Assembly: GCA_027186245.1 (NCBI GenBank)
Contig: CP114485.1
Coordinates: forward strand, 2,666,001-2,730,000
DNA: 64,000 nt
Source: Coriaria nepalensis
Taxonomy: Eukaryota; Streptophyta; Magnoliopsida; Cucurbitales; Coriariaceae
Reading direction: 5' to 3'
Part shown: positions 41,217 through 53,030 of the stretch, one piece after another
Layout of the letters: each line of letters starts with the position of its first letter
Numbering within the stretch: the stretch's first letter is position 1
The notes under the pieces: model-generated
The model's database searches: none
Told to the model about the DNA's origin: nothing
Seen by the model: the letters and a program-made list of their open reading frames with translations, nothing else
Position numbers and translations under genes: made by a program

Positions 41217-42792
41217 ATAATTATATAATGAGGTTAATAGGTGGTCGTCTCACTTTAGGCTATTACTCTATTTTTAAGGTAAGGTGGGTAATGTAATAAT
41301 CTATGTCATTACTATAGAAGGATAGATCTGTTATTGATCATCCTGTTTTATATGCTGTCTTTATTCATTGGATTCGATACCCTATATAAAATATTCTGCC
41401 ATACTAGGTTGTAGTTAGTTAGAAAGCTCCGAGTAATAAATAATAATTAATTTATGATTTTCAATTTTAAAACTAACCCTAAATTTCTAAGATGTCCATT
41501 ATAAAAATATTTATAAAATATTATTTATAAAAAATAAAAATAAAAAAAATAAAAAAAAGGAAAAAAGGGAATACCCTAGGCTGATGATTTGTTCCCTGCT
41601 GCAGAACAAATTTCTTTCCAGTTGTACTTTTTGGTGGTCAATTATACGTTTGTTCCACAACCAGCTCACTGCCTCCTCATTTCCAGACAGAAACAAGACG
41701 TTATGGGCTGGTCCAAGGAGAGGCCCAAAGACAGTGGGTTATTAGACTGGAAACCTCCTGAGCCTGTAAACCCAGCTAAGAGATTTACCGGATACTTGCC
41801 GGAACGGAGGTGACATTCGCGGTGGGCCTTCCTCCTCTCACAGAAGTTTTATGTTGTGCAGAGGAGCTGAGAAAGAAGAGCATTATTATTGTGTGGGCTC
41901 CTCCAGTTAACTCTACTTTCAGGGTTTTGTATCATTGATTGAATAGGGGCGGCAAATGGATCGGTGGGCCCATTAGGGTTTTTGGGTTTAATATAATGGC
42001 CCCAAATTCATAATCATTTGGACCACACTTCTCAAAATCTGCACGATCTGTCTCGTTGCTTATGTGCAAATTGCCATTGTCGTTTTAACCCTGATCATGG
42101 ATCTAAGTGGATGGATAGGAGTGAAACATCTTTTTATGTCCAAAAAAAAGAAAAGAAAAACGTATTTTTGTGTTGCACCCAATTTTTAATTTTCTTAGAT
42201 TTTTATATATTTTTATATATTTTTTTTAATTAGAGCCGAATGAATGATGTTTAGGGGTGGGGGGGAGGGCATGAATGATGTTTGCTTTAGATCTAAAGCA
42301 AGGGCAATTCAATCTACATGAAGCAACAATGATTTTCAACAGCTAGATGACACCCCATACATAGAATATCTTTTAGAATAAAGTTTAATATGCATCATGA
42401 TCATAAATATCAATAACTTTTTATATTATATCATCTATCTTATCGAATTTATATATAATTATAATCCCTGTTTACCAAAATGAAATATACCCCCGTTTCT
42501 ATATTCTTTTTACATATGATCTTTGATTGGATTTTCATTTGTTCGAGGGGCAAGCTCAAACAAAAACATAAAAAAAACCAACTCTGTCAGTTTGGGCTCC
42601 CATAAAACAAAATCTAATTGGGTTCGTGAAGTGCAAAAGGCCCAATTCATCCTCCTGGGCTCGAGAGGCCCAGAAAAAGGAACAATGGCGGTGGTACGGG
42701 TATTATAGATTCTTTTCTTTTCCGATAATTTACGGATAAGGTCGTATTTATTAATTGTGTCGGTGAGTACTTAAATTATTGGCTAAACAACC

Positions 42793-42807
42793 GGGGGGGG
42801 GGGGGGG
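42793..42807. repeat. Poly-G run
   Basis: A run of about 15 G in an otherwise AT-rich region; such runs are prone to length errors in sequencing. Confidence 0.9.
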
Positions 42808-44432
42808 TATTGGTTTAACGGTTAAAAATATGTTCACATTTATTTTGAAATTTTTATAAATTAAAATTTTGATTAATTATCTAAAAAAGAAAGATAATAA
42901 AATTATTGTGAAGGATAATTAATTAAATAATAATAATAATATATTAAAATAGTTTCAATAAATAAAAAAAAAAGAAAAATATATATTATATATTGCTCTG
43001 AATTATTTGGGATGCTGTACATTCTCACGTGCGGCACGACATCCACAAAGGTATACTCGCTTGCACAGCCAAATATTCTTTTGTAGTCTTTTTTACAAGT
43101 ATTTTACGGTAAATATTATTTTAATGTCTAATAAAAAATTTTGATATTTAAGTTTATTTCTTTAAAATATTCACATAATTAAATATATATATATATATAT
43201 AATATTACATATCAAATTAATTAAATTTTATTAAAGTGATTATTTAAATTTAAAAACTTACTTTATGAAAATTAAATTTATTTTAATAATATTTTATCTC
43301 TTATTAATTTTTTTATTCAAAAAAGTAATAATAATATTCTCTCATTAATTTTTTATTAAATAAATATTTATTAAATATTTAATTTAAAAAATAAAATAGA
43401 AAACTGATTTGAAATTATTTAAAAATTTTATTGAATAAAATATTATATTTAAAAATAAATTAGATTTAAACAATAATATTTTTATAAAATATTTAATAAA
43501 GAATTTTGGAATATATTTTTTATTGTAAATTAAATTCATTACCATGTACAGTATTCTGAACTGAAACGGTTCGTTTTGAAGTTGAAGCAATCGTACGCGG
43601 AAATGACTCACAGTAAGTACACGTGTCCCTCATCGAGGCTATAAGCAGCAAAATAATCTGTGACCATTCTTCCATTAGTCAAAGTTGTCAAAGTACCCCG
43701 CAAGAAAATACTCCCGCCCCGCGGAGAGCGTCACCGCTCAATCCTCGCTCGTACGCGCAGATCTATCTCTCTCCTTCTCCGGCTATCTCTTTCTTCTGTC
43801 CCTCTTCTTTCTCTGAACCATTGAAACAGGAATCGGTTGAATTTTCTAGGACCCAACCCAAACATTTTTCTGTTCCTCTGAAAGAGGAAGGATGAATAAG
43901 AGATCTGCATGATCCGGATTGTCACTTCGTCTTCTCCAGATCTACATTTGCAACCTCTCGGTATTCTATCTTATTCTTCTTCTTCTTATTTATGGTTTCT
44001 ACTACATTTGCACTAGTTCAATTCTTTCTTTCTTTTTAGCTTTTCGAGCAATCTGCGTATAATCAATCTCATGGTGAATCTTAATCTTTCTAGTTTCTTG
44101 CATTTTTTCTTTTGCTCATTGCTGCGTTTCTCTGTTTAACGATCTCCAAATCCTGGTAATGAACTCGTTTAGATTCGTAGCATCTAACACTACCCAAATC
44201 TTAGTGTGTTCTTTTCCATCCGATTTGAATTTCTGCTAGTGCTGTTTATGAGCTGACTTATGAAGATTTGGTTAGATCTTTCAAGATGTTACGCACCCAT
44301 TTTTATGATAATGTTCTTTAAATTGATTCTTCCTTTACCGCATTCCGATTTCGTTTTCTGAAGCAACTTTTGCTGAATTATGATTAGGTTGAATCACCAT
44401 CTACTGAAAAATCTACCTATCTCTTGCTGAGA

Positions 44433-45221
44433 ATGGGTTCGATGAACAATGGAAACATCGAACCAGTGAATGGTGCTGAAAATGAGGTGAAGCAGAAGCC
44501 ATTCAGGATCTATGTTGGTTACGATCCTTGCGAAGATATTGCCTACAATGTCTGCCGCCATTCGATCTTGAAGCGATCTTCGATCCCAGTCGAGATCATC
44601 CCTATCAAGCAATCGGATCTGAGGGAATCCGGTCTCTACTGGCGCGAAAGAGGCAAATTGGAAAGCACTGAATTCTCCTTCACTCGCTTCTTGACCCCAC
44701 ACCTAGCCAATTACGAAGGCTGGGCTATGTTTGTAGACTGTGATTTTCTCTACTTAACCGACATCAAGGAATTGAGAGATTTAGCCGATGAAAAATACGC
44801 AATCATGTGTGTACAACATGACTATACTCCCAAAGAGACTACTAAAATGGACGGAGCTGTTCAAACTGTTTATCCTAGAAAGAACTGGTCTTCAATGGTG
44901 CTGTACAACTGCGGCCATCCTAAGAACAAGGTGCTTACACCTGAGATTGTGAATACTCAAACGGGCGCTTTTCTTCATAGGTTCCAATGGCTCGATGATG
45001 TTGAAATCGGGTCAATCCCTTTTGTTTGGAACTTTCTAGAGGGGCATAATAAGGTGGTTGAGGGAGATTCTACTACTTGCCCTAAGGCGATTCACTATAC
45101 TCGTGGAGGGCCTTGGTTTGATGCTTGGAAGCATTGTGAATTTGCTGATCTCTGGCTCAAGGAAATGGGGGATCTTAACTTGGAGGAGGAAGCCAAGAAG
45201 GAGAAGAAGTCTGAAGATTGA
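44433..45221 (+). CDS. CDI: CDI-type nucleotide-diphospho-sugar transferase-like protein
   Basis: A single coding exon of 262 residues from ATG 44433. It begins MGSMNNGNIEPVNGAENEVK and then KPFRIYVGYDPCEDIAYNVC. The glycosyltransferase-fold core shows a DxD-like motif, MFVDCDFLYL, and later IMCVQHDYTPKETTKMDG, SSMVLYNCGHP and KAIHYTRGGPWFDAWKHCEF. The C-terminus is rich in Glu and Lys. This matches the plant protein called CDI (Arabidopsis At1g64980) over its whole length. The fold predicts transfer of a sugar from a nucleotide sugar; donor and acceptor are unknown. There is no signal peptide or membrane segment, so a cytosolic site is likely. The leader (about 43760-44430) probably has one intron, with a donor near 43962 and an acceptor near 44387. 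Confidence 0.93.
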   Translation: MGSMNNGNIEPVNGAENEVKQKPFRIYVGYDPCEDIAYNVCRHSILKRSSIPVEIIPIKQSDLRESGLYWRERGKLESTEFSFTRFLTPHLANYEGWAMFVDCDFLYLTDIKELRDLADEKYAIMCVQHDYTPKETTKMDGAVQTVYPRKNWSSMVLYNCGHPKNKVLTPEIVNTQTGAFLHRFQWLDDVEIGSIPFVWNFLEGHNKVVEGDSTTCPKAIHYTRGGPWFDAWKHCEFADLWLKEMGDLNLEEEAKKEKKSED

Positions 45222-45814
45222 ATCAGAAATGTTTGCTTGTTCGTCATTATTTAGTTCGTGAATTCCTTTATAACTAAAATAGCTCGCATTACCTTTTAGT
45301 ATTCTTTGCATTATTGTTGTATTGGATTGTAGTAGTACTGATCATGTAGCTGTTTATTAAGTCGGTGCGTCAGAATTCCTAGTATTGAGTAATTGAATCG
45401 GAAGTAAGTAAGCTTATGATGCATCTGGGTTTCAGGTCTCTACAATAGAAAATTGTTATGTTCTATCCTTGTATGGTTGAGAATTGAAAAAAAATTTAAT
45501 CTTATTTATAGTTCTAAAATTGCTCCTATAAATGTCAAATTAGGTAGAATTGAAAATAAAACATTAGTTCTGCCTTCGATGAACTGCTTGTATGCTAAGT
45601 TTCGTATCTATATACTAAGGGAGACCGATTTATCTTAATAATAAATAATATTAATATAATATGAAATATATTAATCAATTGTAATTAGGTGTGGATAAGG
45701 CTAAGCACGGATATAGGTTTGCCAATGGGCATACTGGTCTGAAAACAAAGCAATCTCGTGTCTTGTTGAATGGACCAAATTGGTAGTACGTAGACTACTA
45801 AGCCAGGCCTCTAG
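45222..45814. other. Intergenic, no gene seen
   Basis: Begins with the 3' UTR of the CDI-type gene. The rest is AT-rich with no coding signal. Confidence 0.45.
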
Positions 45815-46093
45815 AATGAAGATGAGATCTTTGCTTTTGCTTTATCAGGTAGGGCCCTCTCCCCTCCTCCAATCCAAACAGCGCTGCACAAACAAACCAA
45901 TGGTTGCATTTCTGGCAAGTCCAGCCCATACTCCAATTAAAGGCTTCCAAATGAAGATGAGATCTTTGCTTTTGCTTTTGCTTTTATCAGGTAGGGCCCT
46001 CCCCTCCACCTCCAATCCAAACAGCGCTGCAGAAACAAACCAATGGCTGCATTTCTGGCAAGTCCAGCCCATACTCCCATTAAAGGCTTCCAA
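45815..46093 (+). repeat. Tandem duplication upstream of VTE4
   Basis: Two direct copies, 45815-45949 and 45950-46093, are about 90-95 percent alike by eye. Both start aatgaagatgagatctttgc and contain gtagggccct, aatccaaacagcgctgca and ctggcaagtccagcccatac. The second copy is longer by about nine bases, mainly from extra ttttgc units. The pair sits 115 bases before the VTE4 start, in its promoter or leader. Confidence 0.93.
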
Positions 46094-46207
46094 ACCCTGG
46101 CCCATACCATATCACACTCTGTATGCACTACTCTCTGTTGTTATCTTCTTCCCTTTCTACGTCACTCTGTACCCATAACTTCTCTCTCTCTCTCTCTCTC
46201 TTATATA

Positions 46208-47639
46208 ATGAGCTGCACCAATTGCAGTCCCCCCCGCACATCTACAGTTACAAAACTTCAAAACCGATCCGCGTCTCTTTACACCTGTACTTCACGGCTA
46301 GGTAGCCGCACCGGCTGTAGTCCAATCGGTTGGAGGAGAAGCAAACTGCTGACCATGGCTGCTACACGCGTAGCAGAGCCATCGGATGCGACCGAGCTGC
46401 GTAAAGGAATCGCTGAGTTCTACGACGAGTCGTCCGGCATTTGGGAAAATATCTGGGGAGATCACATGCACCATGGCTTTTATGATCCAGATGCCTGCGT
46501 TTCAGTCTCCGATCATCGCGCCGCCCAAATCCGCATGATCGAAGAAACCCTCCGGTTTGCCGGTCTTCCCGGTTCGCTCCTCTTACCTCCATATGCTATT
46601 ACTATAATTTGTTAAAAAATTCAGTTGCGACCAAATTCAAGTTAGTTACAGCGGAATGATATCAACTGTAAATGGTGTATTGATTGCAGAGGAGGCAGAA
46701 AAATTGCCAAAGAATATAGTTGATGTAGGGTGTGGGATAGGGGGAAGTTCAAGATACTTAGCAAGGAAATATGGGGCCAAATCAGAAGGAATCACATTGA
46801 GTCCAGTTCAGGCACAAAGAGCCAACTCTCTTGCTGCTGCTCAAGGCTTGATTGACAAGGCTTCCTTTCAGGTTGCTGATGCTCTTAACCAGCCTTTCCT
46901 TGATTCTCATTTCGATCTTGTCTGGTCCATGGAGAGTGGGGAACACATGCCTGACAAAGCTGAAGTACTTCACTTTCTTTTTCTTTTTTACTTTTTGAAT
47001 GAATTTATAGTGTTGTGTGTTCTCACAAATTCTAAAACTGCAGTTTGTAAATGAGTTGGTTCGAGTTGCGGCTCCAGGCGGCACGATCATAATAGTAACA
47101 TGGTGTCATAGAGATCTTAAGCCATCCGAAAAGTCCTTGCAGCCATGGGAGCAGAACCTTCTCAAAAGGATCTGTGATGCATTTTATCTTCCAGCCTGGT
47201 GTTCTACTGCTGATTATGTCAAATTACTTGAATCTCACTCTGTTCAGGTGAACTTAATTACTTGATAATGTCGTAAACTTTTTCAAACAAGTTGCATTTG
47301 AGATATACCAAAGCTGCCTTGAATATTGCAGGACATAAAGTATGCAGATTGGTCAGCAAATGTTGCCCCGTTTTGGCCGGCAGTGATACGGTCGGCTTTG
47401 ACTTGGAACGGCTTCACATCGCTGCTCCGAAGCGGTAATACAAGTGAACTAGAACTGGGTAACAGTTAATCTTGCCGTTTTTAGGCTCGGATTGCATTAT
47501 CAAACCATGTTATTATTGTTACCGTTTTGGTTTAGGGATGAAGACAATAAAAGGAGCTCTAGTGGTGCCATTGATGATTGAAGGATACAAGAAGGATCTT
47601 ATCAAGTTTGCTATCATAACCTGTAAAAAGCGGGAATAG
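46208..47639 (+). CDS. VTE4: Gamma-tocopherol O-methyltransferase, chloroplastic
   Basis: Five exons join in phase: 46208-46571, 46690-46964, 47044-47247, 47332-47434 and 47536-47639, giving 349 residues. The first 50 residues are rich in Ser, Thr, Arg and Cys and lack acids, as in a plastid transit peptide. The mature enzyme starts near MAATRVAEPSDATELRKGI. It shows FYDESSGIWENIWGDHMHHG, the SAM-binding motif I VDVGCGIGGSSRYLA, FDLVWSMESGEHMPDKA and VAAPGGTIIIVTWCHRDL. It ends VVPLMIEGYKKDLIKF. The enzyme methylates gamma- and delta-tocopherol with S-adenosylmethionine to make alpha- and beta-tocopherol, the last step of vitamin E synthesis in plastids. A TATA-like string (ttatata) lies right at the first ATG; a start at the in-frame ATG 46355 would lack the transit peptide, so I keep the first. 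Confidence 0.95.
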
Positions 47640-49217
47640 GAGAAATTGTTGCTTAGAGGGAGTGATTAATGAATGATAAGAATTCTGGGGAGGTAGTGAT
47701 TAGTTATCTCACTACTAAGTTAAAAAAACATGTACACATCAAATCCTCTGTCATCCAGTTCCAACCAGGCTTTATGTTTACAAGCACTTGTTAGTAGTTA
47801 GTTACATGGAAATTAATAAAGAACATCATTCATTTTCAATTCTGTGATCCCATTTCCTACTTATCTCTTCCTGCATTTCTTATTTTTCTCTCACTTTTTC
47901 TTGGGAAACAAACATAACGAATACATTCGAATTATAAACCCCTATTCTTCTTCATCATCTAATCTTAAAAAAAAGAAAAAAAAGAAAAAAAAGAAAAAAA
48001 AAAAGGGGTCCTGATTCTCCTGAACAAGGCCGGCCCCACATGTCTCCTCTCAACAATGATGTTAGCACGCATATATATATATATATATGAAATTATTTTA
48101 ATTTCCATCATTGTTTTTATCAATTTTTCTTTTTTATGTAAATCTGACACGAAAGTAATTTTTGGTTCCACATAAACATGAAACAGAACAAACGTGTCAC
48201 TCTCGTAATTTTTAGCCAAATATTTTTAATTTTGGAGGAAATGGATTCAGCTAAATTAGCGATCCAGTAAAATAGAAATCGTGGCGAGCAAAAAGCCGCC
48301 ATTCCAAAATCCTCTCTCTCACTCGCTGTTGAGATTTTTTTTTTTTTTTTTTTTCCTTCTTTGGACGGAAAAGGTGAACGTGGAGAGGGCGTGAGGAAGA
48401 AGAAGTGGAAGTGTCGAACTTCATTTCAGAGTCGAGATACTGCCGATTAGAAACCCTAAATCAAATTTGCGGAGCAGTGAATGAGGTTTTCCTCTCTTTT
48501 TTTCTCTTTGGTTTCCATTTCTGTATATTTCAGTTAAGCTAGCGTTACTTCTTCGATCGGATGTTGACTTCTCTCGGATTTCTTAACGATCTCTAATTGT
48601 TTCGTGCTCAGTCCTTACATTTGCTTGCTTTTATTTTTTTTAACGGTTTGTTTCCATCGTCGTACTCTTGAGGTGTTCTGATTTTCCGGTGAGTGGTTTG
48701 TTCTAGAATCTCGTGCAGCCTAATGGAATAAATCTGTTAATGTTCGAGTATTCCAATTCAGAAGTGCTAATCAGATTGTACAATTTGTTTCGCATCATAT
48801 TGTATTTTTGGTTTTTCATGTGTATCTTCTTCGATTTTATTTCTTATGGGACCTTCTCTATGTAAAATGGAGGAGGCCTTGATAATGTGGAATGATAAAA
48901 ATGATTGTTGCTCTTGGAATTTCTCTGAAAAGATTGTGTGCAAATTTGTCTTATTATTCAGCTTTCCGACATTCTCACTGTCCCTGACTACAGAGCAGAT
49001 GAAATTTGGTCTTGATACTGTTAGTATGGTTGTAATCTCAACTCGTTGAAGACTAACTGTTTTAGACTAGAAATCACCAGCTGTCAATTTGGCCTATCTG
49101 TTTCTTCATGCAGTTTCTGATAACCGTCTTTCATACTGATTGCTATGGTAACTTTAATGCATTTTGGTAATGTAGGTCATGCTTGGATGATTCAGAAAAT
49201 CTCCATCAGTTCTCAAA
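47640..49217. other. Intergenic and leader of the coiled-coil gene
   Basis: After the VTE4 3' UTR comes poly-A with G spacers (47969-48004), a TA run (48068-48088) and poly-T (48335-48354). From 48380 to 49217 base composition is that of a leader; an intron probably ends near 49175. Short frames here are not supported. Confidence 0.4.
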
Positions 49218-50894
49218 ATGGCACAAAGAACAACTGGAGTTCCTAGAGGTAAAAAATCCACGAATTATCATGGCGAGGGTCCATCTTTGCTTCTAATTGC
49301 TGGTGGTGCCCTCCTAAGTACTCTATCAATTGGCCTTGGTTACAAGCTAAAGCAGGTGATGGACATAAAACATCAGGATGCTGCCAGTAATGGTTCGAAA
49401 GGTGTGGCCATATACTCCAGTATTGAAGTATTGTTTCTCAATATAAAGTTTACTAACTCGTGCATATTCATTGTTCAGGTAAAGGAAAATCCCTGGACAG
49501 AAGAAAGCCTTCTGGTTGCCCTTTGCACTCAAATGTATATGCATTTAGACAAGATGATGAAGGTTGCTTCAATTGTATGTCAGGTTGGGATTTGTGTTTT
49601 ATATATTTACTAATACCTTTGCTGCGATACCTAATTACTTTCTTAGTTATTGAATATAGTTGCACCTATTTTTCCCAGCAGCTACTTTCTGCATTCTTAT
49701 GTTGATGAACACTCATTTACTTGTTCTTTATGGGGGTTGAAGATGGGAGGATGACCAATAAAATGGAAGGGATAGACTTATTGCAGAATGAACCTTACAC
49801 ACTGTTGGGGTTTAATTTTGTCTTTGCATGATTATTACAGTCAAATTGTTGGTGAACCCTCCAAGTAATTTTAATTTTCTTGCAAATATCTCCTTGACAT
49901 TATATTCGGTTAGTGTGTGGGGATGACCCGCTTAGTCTCTGAACAAAGACAAATGTAATCAGCATGCTCCGTTGCTATCATTCCTCTACCTTGCGGAAAA
50001 TAATGCTTGAACAAGAATCTGAGGGGACATATGGGGACATTTAACCAATAATTTATTGTACATTCAAAGATCTCTATCATCGAAGTAAAATAATTTGCTG
50101 CTTATGTCAATGTCCAGCTTGTTTATTATCATATCTGCTATAACTAGGAAGTTGAGACCACTATATTTTTTTATGGTTTTTGTTTGGTGTTGCTATTTTG
50201 TAATGATGGTTTTGAAGTAGGTGCTGAAGGTATAATGGAATCTGATGGAGCTCTTCCTCTAGTGACTGTTCCTCCTGCTGATTTCAACAAGGAGAATGGT
50301 GTTATCTGGACATCCTCTCCGGACTGCCTCGAGTTGCCACCAAAACCATTCCACCATTCAAACTCCTCAGGTTCACCCTGTGTCTCAGACTCTGGTTCTG
50401 ATATCTTCAGCAAGCGGGAGGTGATTCACAAGCTGAGGCAACAGTTAAAGCAACGAGATGACATGATAATGGAGATGCAAGACCAGATAGTAGAATTGCA
50501 GAGTTTTCTCGATTCTCAAGTGGCTCATTCTACCCATTTGCAGTCACAGCTTGAGGCTGCAAACAGAGACCTCTTCCTTTCCAAGAGAGAGATCCAAAGG
50601 CTTAGGAAGGCAATTGCAGATCATTGTGTTGGAGGCACTACGGATAATAAGCCAAGAAATGGTCATGCAAATGGATTTCTCGACAGTGAAAGCAATTTCG
50701 AGGTACCTGAGAAAGGAGGGAGAGGGGATGGGGAGAGGATTGAGATTTTGAAGAGGGAAGTAGGAGAGTTGAAGGAAGTGATAGAGGGAAAGGAGTATTT
50801 GCTGCAAAACTACAAGGAGCAGACAGCAGAGCTCTCTTTGAAGATAAAGGAGTTGCAACAGAGATTGGATTCTCAACTCCCCAATATTTTGTAG
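49218..50894 (+). CDS. Membrane-anchored coiled-coil protein, function unknown
   Basis: Three exons join in phase: 49218-49401, 49479-49583 and 50221-50894, giving 320 residues. A short basic N-terminus is followed by one hydrophobic segment at about residues 23-42 (SLLLIAGGALLSTLSIGLGY). A middle part has several Cys (SGCPLHSNVYAF, GCFNCMS). A Pro/Ser-rich stretch follows (WTSSPDCLELPPKPFHHSNS). From about residue 165 long amphipathic heptads form a coiled coil (KREVIHKLRQQLKQRDDMIM, MQDQIVELQSFLDSQ) with a second one near the end (ILKREVGELKEVIEGKEYLL). This arrangement suggests a protein anchored in a membrane by its N-terminus with a dimerising cytosolic tail. I do not recognise a named family and propose no function. 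Confidence 0.85.
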
Positions 50895-51366
50895 CGCCCC
50901 CGCCCCACGGTTCTGTGTAATCTCGCATGTTTTTCTCTTTACCTTGAAATTCTAATTTGAGGGCAGCCTCTTTTTCCATTTGGCCTTTTTCTTTTTTCTG
51001 TACTTAATTTGGCAGAGTTGTTCCAAAACAGATTGGGTATTTGTGGATGTCTGATTGATATGCTGATCAATAGAGGTTTTGAAGTTGAAACTCGAAAGGA
51101 AGAAAACCAAATTTGAAAAAAAAAAAAAAAAAATCAGTCACTTGCATTGGAGTTTTGTCTTATATATCCCTACGACTTCTCTTTTGTTTCTCTCGTACAG
51201 ATTTGTTGGATTTCTAATTAGTAAACAATGTTATAGGCTAATTAAGGGCACCGACTAAGAAGATGTATAGGGGCTTGAATACGGATTTACTCTCGATAGT
51301 CTCCTGCCATTTGAGATACCCTTTGGGATCACGATCATGATTGTGTCAACGACTCTTTTCCATGCG

Positions 51367-51376
51367 CTATATATAA
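51367..51376 (+). promoter_or_regulatory. TATA box of cysteine-rich gene 1
   Basis: ctatatataaag precedes the gene. A start of transcription about 30 bases downstream would fall after the first in-frame ATG (51393), which favours ATG 51429 as the true start. In the second, broken copy the same place reads cgctgtaaatgaag, so the box is lost. Confidence 0.6.
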
Positions 51377-51428
51377 AGTGCCCAATTCACCGATGTTAAG
51401 AAACGCAAATCAACTGAAATTACATGAC

Positions 51429-51863
51429 ATGAATCCCAATGTAAATTTCGTTGAGCGCCGGAACATATTACTGTTTACGATAGTTATGATAGAGCTACAA
51501 GTTTTAACCACAACGGTATGTGTAACTCTTGTACAAGCTGCTGATAATGGCGGCCACGGCAGCTTCCAGCCGGTTTCACCACCTACTCCGGCCTCTCCTC
51601 CTCTCTACGATTTCAAAAACACTCTCCTGCATCTGATGCATGCGACCGTTAACGTAGTTCACGATGCAGGGGATAATTTTTTCCGCAAAGCACGTTTGTT
51701 TAAGTTTGACTTTCGTTGCTATGCTCACTGTGCAGATTTGGCCATGTCACTGTGTCTCAAACATGGAGAGACATCAAAAGTACACGCCAAAGTAGATTTT
51801 CACTGTTATGATTATCTTGTTAAAAACGGTTGCATGATACGCTGCGCCGCTCCCCTGCCTTGA
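51429..51863 (+). CDS. Small secreted six-cysteine protein, copy 1
   Basis: Open frame without introns, 144 residues from ATG 51429 (an in-frame ATG at 51393 would add 12). A hydrophobic N-terminal stretch, ILLFTIVMIELQVLTTTVCV to LVQA, looks like a signal peptide or signal anchor with cleavage near VQA/AD. The mature part begins with a Gly/His/Pro-rich linker (VSPPTPASPPLYDF), then a helical segment (LLHLMHATVNVVHDAGD). A cysteine module follows: C-x3-C-x7-C-x16-C-x8-C-x3-C (CYAHC, CLKHG, CYDYLVKNGCMIRC), ending APLP. The paired C-x3-C spacing recalls helical-hairpin peptides and thionin-like proteins, but I cannot place it in a named family. Probable extracellular or vacuolar protein; function unknown. 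Confidence 0.72.
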   Translation: MNPNVNFVERRNILLFTIVMIELQVLTTTVCVTLVQAADNGGHGSFQPVSPPTPASPPLYDFKNTLLHLMHATVNVVHDAGDNFFRKARLFKFDFRCYAHCADLAMSLCLKHGETSKVHAKVDFHCYDYLVKNGCMIRCAAPLP

Positions 51864-52579
51864 TCGAGGTGAAAATACTCGGTTCAGAGTGACGAGTATA
51901 ATTTATGATCAAGACATTATTATAAAAAAAATTATTTAATATCATTAAATATATATAATATTTTAAATAGATTGATGTTATATCATTAATATTTAATGAT
52001 CTTAGATTATAAAATCAAATATTTTTCTTTATATTAAGATTTTGAGCATAAATTATACCAAAATATGTACTCTTGGTTGAACCTTTGAGACTAATCTCTC
52101 TTTATTATTTGTATACATATTTTTCAGAAGTCAGAACTAAATGTTAGAACAAGAATATAAGAAGAGTCATGTTAATTGAAAACAGATTGGGTGTCTGTGG
52201 ATGTGTGATTTGATATGGTGATCAATAGAAATCTCTGTCATTTGCATTGGAGTTTTGTGCATACGCAACTTGCTTAGGTTGTCTCATATAACCCTACGAC
52301 TTTCCGTTTTGTTTCTCTCGTCTTGATTTGTTAGATTTCTGATTAGTAAACATTGTTATAGGGTTGATTAAGGGCCGACCAAGAAAATATATATCTAATG
52401 TTATTTATAAACGTGTCATATTAGGATTATTGGATGGTAATTCGTGTTTCACGATAATGGATTCACTATATTATTGAGCTAGCGAAGAATATTATCTAAA
52501 AAAGAACGTAAACAAAGTTCGAATTCGGAGCTATTTTGGAGAAGCACTTGTTACTACTATTTGAACTACTCTTTTGGGT
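51864..52579. other. Spacer between cysteine-rich copies 1 and 2
   Basis: 51900-52180 is AT-rich without features. From 52180 to 52579 it repeats the 5' flank of copy 1, diverged. No other gene is seen. Confidence 0.6.
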
Positions 52580-53030
52580 AATCATAATTGTGTCAACAGC
52601 TCTTTTTCATACGCTGTAAATGAAGGGCCCGTTCACCCGTGTTTAGGAAACCCACGTCAACTAAAATTACTTGACATGAATTCGAGTGTAAATTTTGTTA
52701 GGCACCGGAACATATTACTGTTAGCAATAGATATGTTAAAGCTACAAGTGTTTACTGTTTTCAACGGTATGTGAAACTCTTGTGAAAGCTGCTGATCATG
52801 GCAGCCACGACAGCTTCCAGCCAGTTTCACCACCTACTCCGGCCTCTACTCTCTATGATTTCGAAAAGACTCTCCTGCATGTGATGCATGCGACTGTTAA
52901 CGTAGTTCACGGCGCAGGGGGGATAATTTCTTCCATAAAGGACGTCTGTTTAAAATCGACTTTCGTTGTTGTTATACTGAGTGTGCACACTCGGCCATTT
53001 CATTGTGTCTCAAACCTGGAGAGTTAATGT
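52580..53030 (+). pseudogene. Six-cysteine protein, copy 2, broken
   Basis: A close copy of the gene at 51.4 kb, including 300 or more bases of 5' flank (compare gattgggtatttgtggatgt at 51031 with gattgggtgtctgtggatgt at 52182). The signal-peptide part is readable (NILLLAIDMLKLQVF), but four extra bases near 52755 shift the frame into a stop (ATGTGA). Further on, QPVSPPTPASTLYDFEKTLL and HATVNVVHGAG are kept. Another shift then destroys the cysteine module, of which CYTECAHS-like traces and CLKPG remain in another frame. The sequence stops matching after ggagag at 53020, so the last three Cys are gone. Confidence 0.82.

Larger units (their letters stand above)
40214..43620. other. Intergenic, no supported gene
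   Basis: The first 200 bases are probably the leader of the GRF gene. From 40560 to 43560 the sequence is mostly AT-rich. A patch at 41580-41900 has normal composition and holds a short frame from 41703 (MGWSKERPKDSGLLDWKPPE and on, 36 codons). It resembles no family I know, and I treat it as unproven. 42840-43550 is extremely AT-rich. Confidence 0.4.

Noticed and set aside
46123..46178. TATA-like string directly at the VTE4 first ATG suggesting a shorter, cytosolic protein
   Set aside because: The string at 46201-46207 lies in a CT-rich leader, the upstream sequence encodes a good transit peptide in frame, and the family is plastidial.
45780..46178. Open frame of 132 codons covering the tandem duplication before VTE4
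   Set aside because: Its protein is low-complexity, changes register between the two copies and resembles nothing; more likely promoter or leader sequence.
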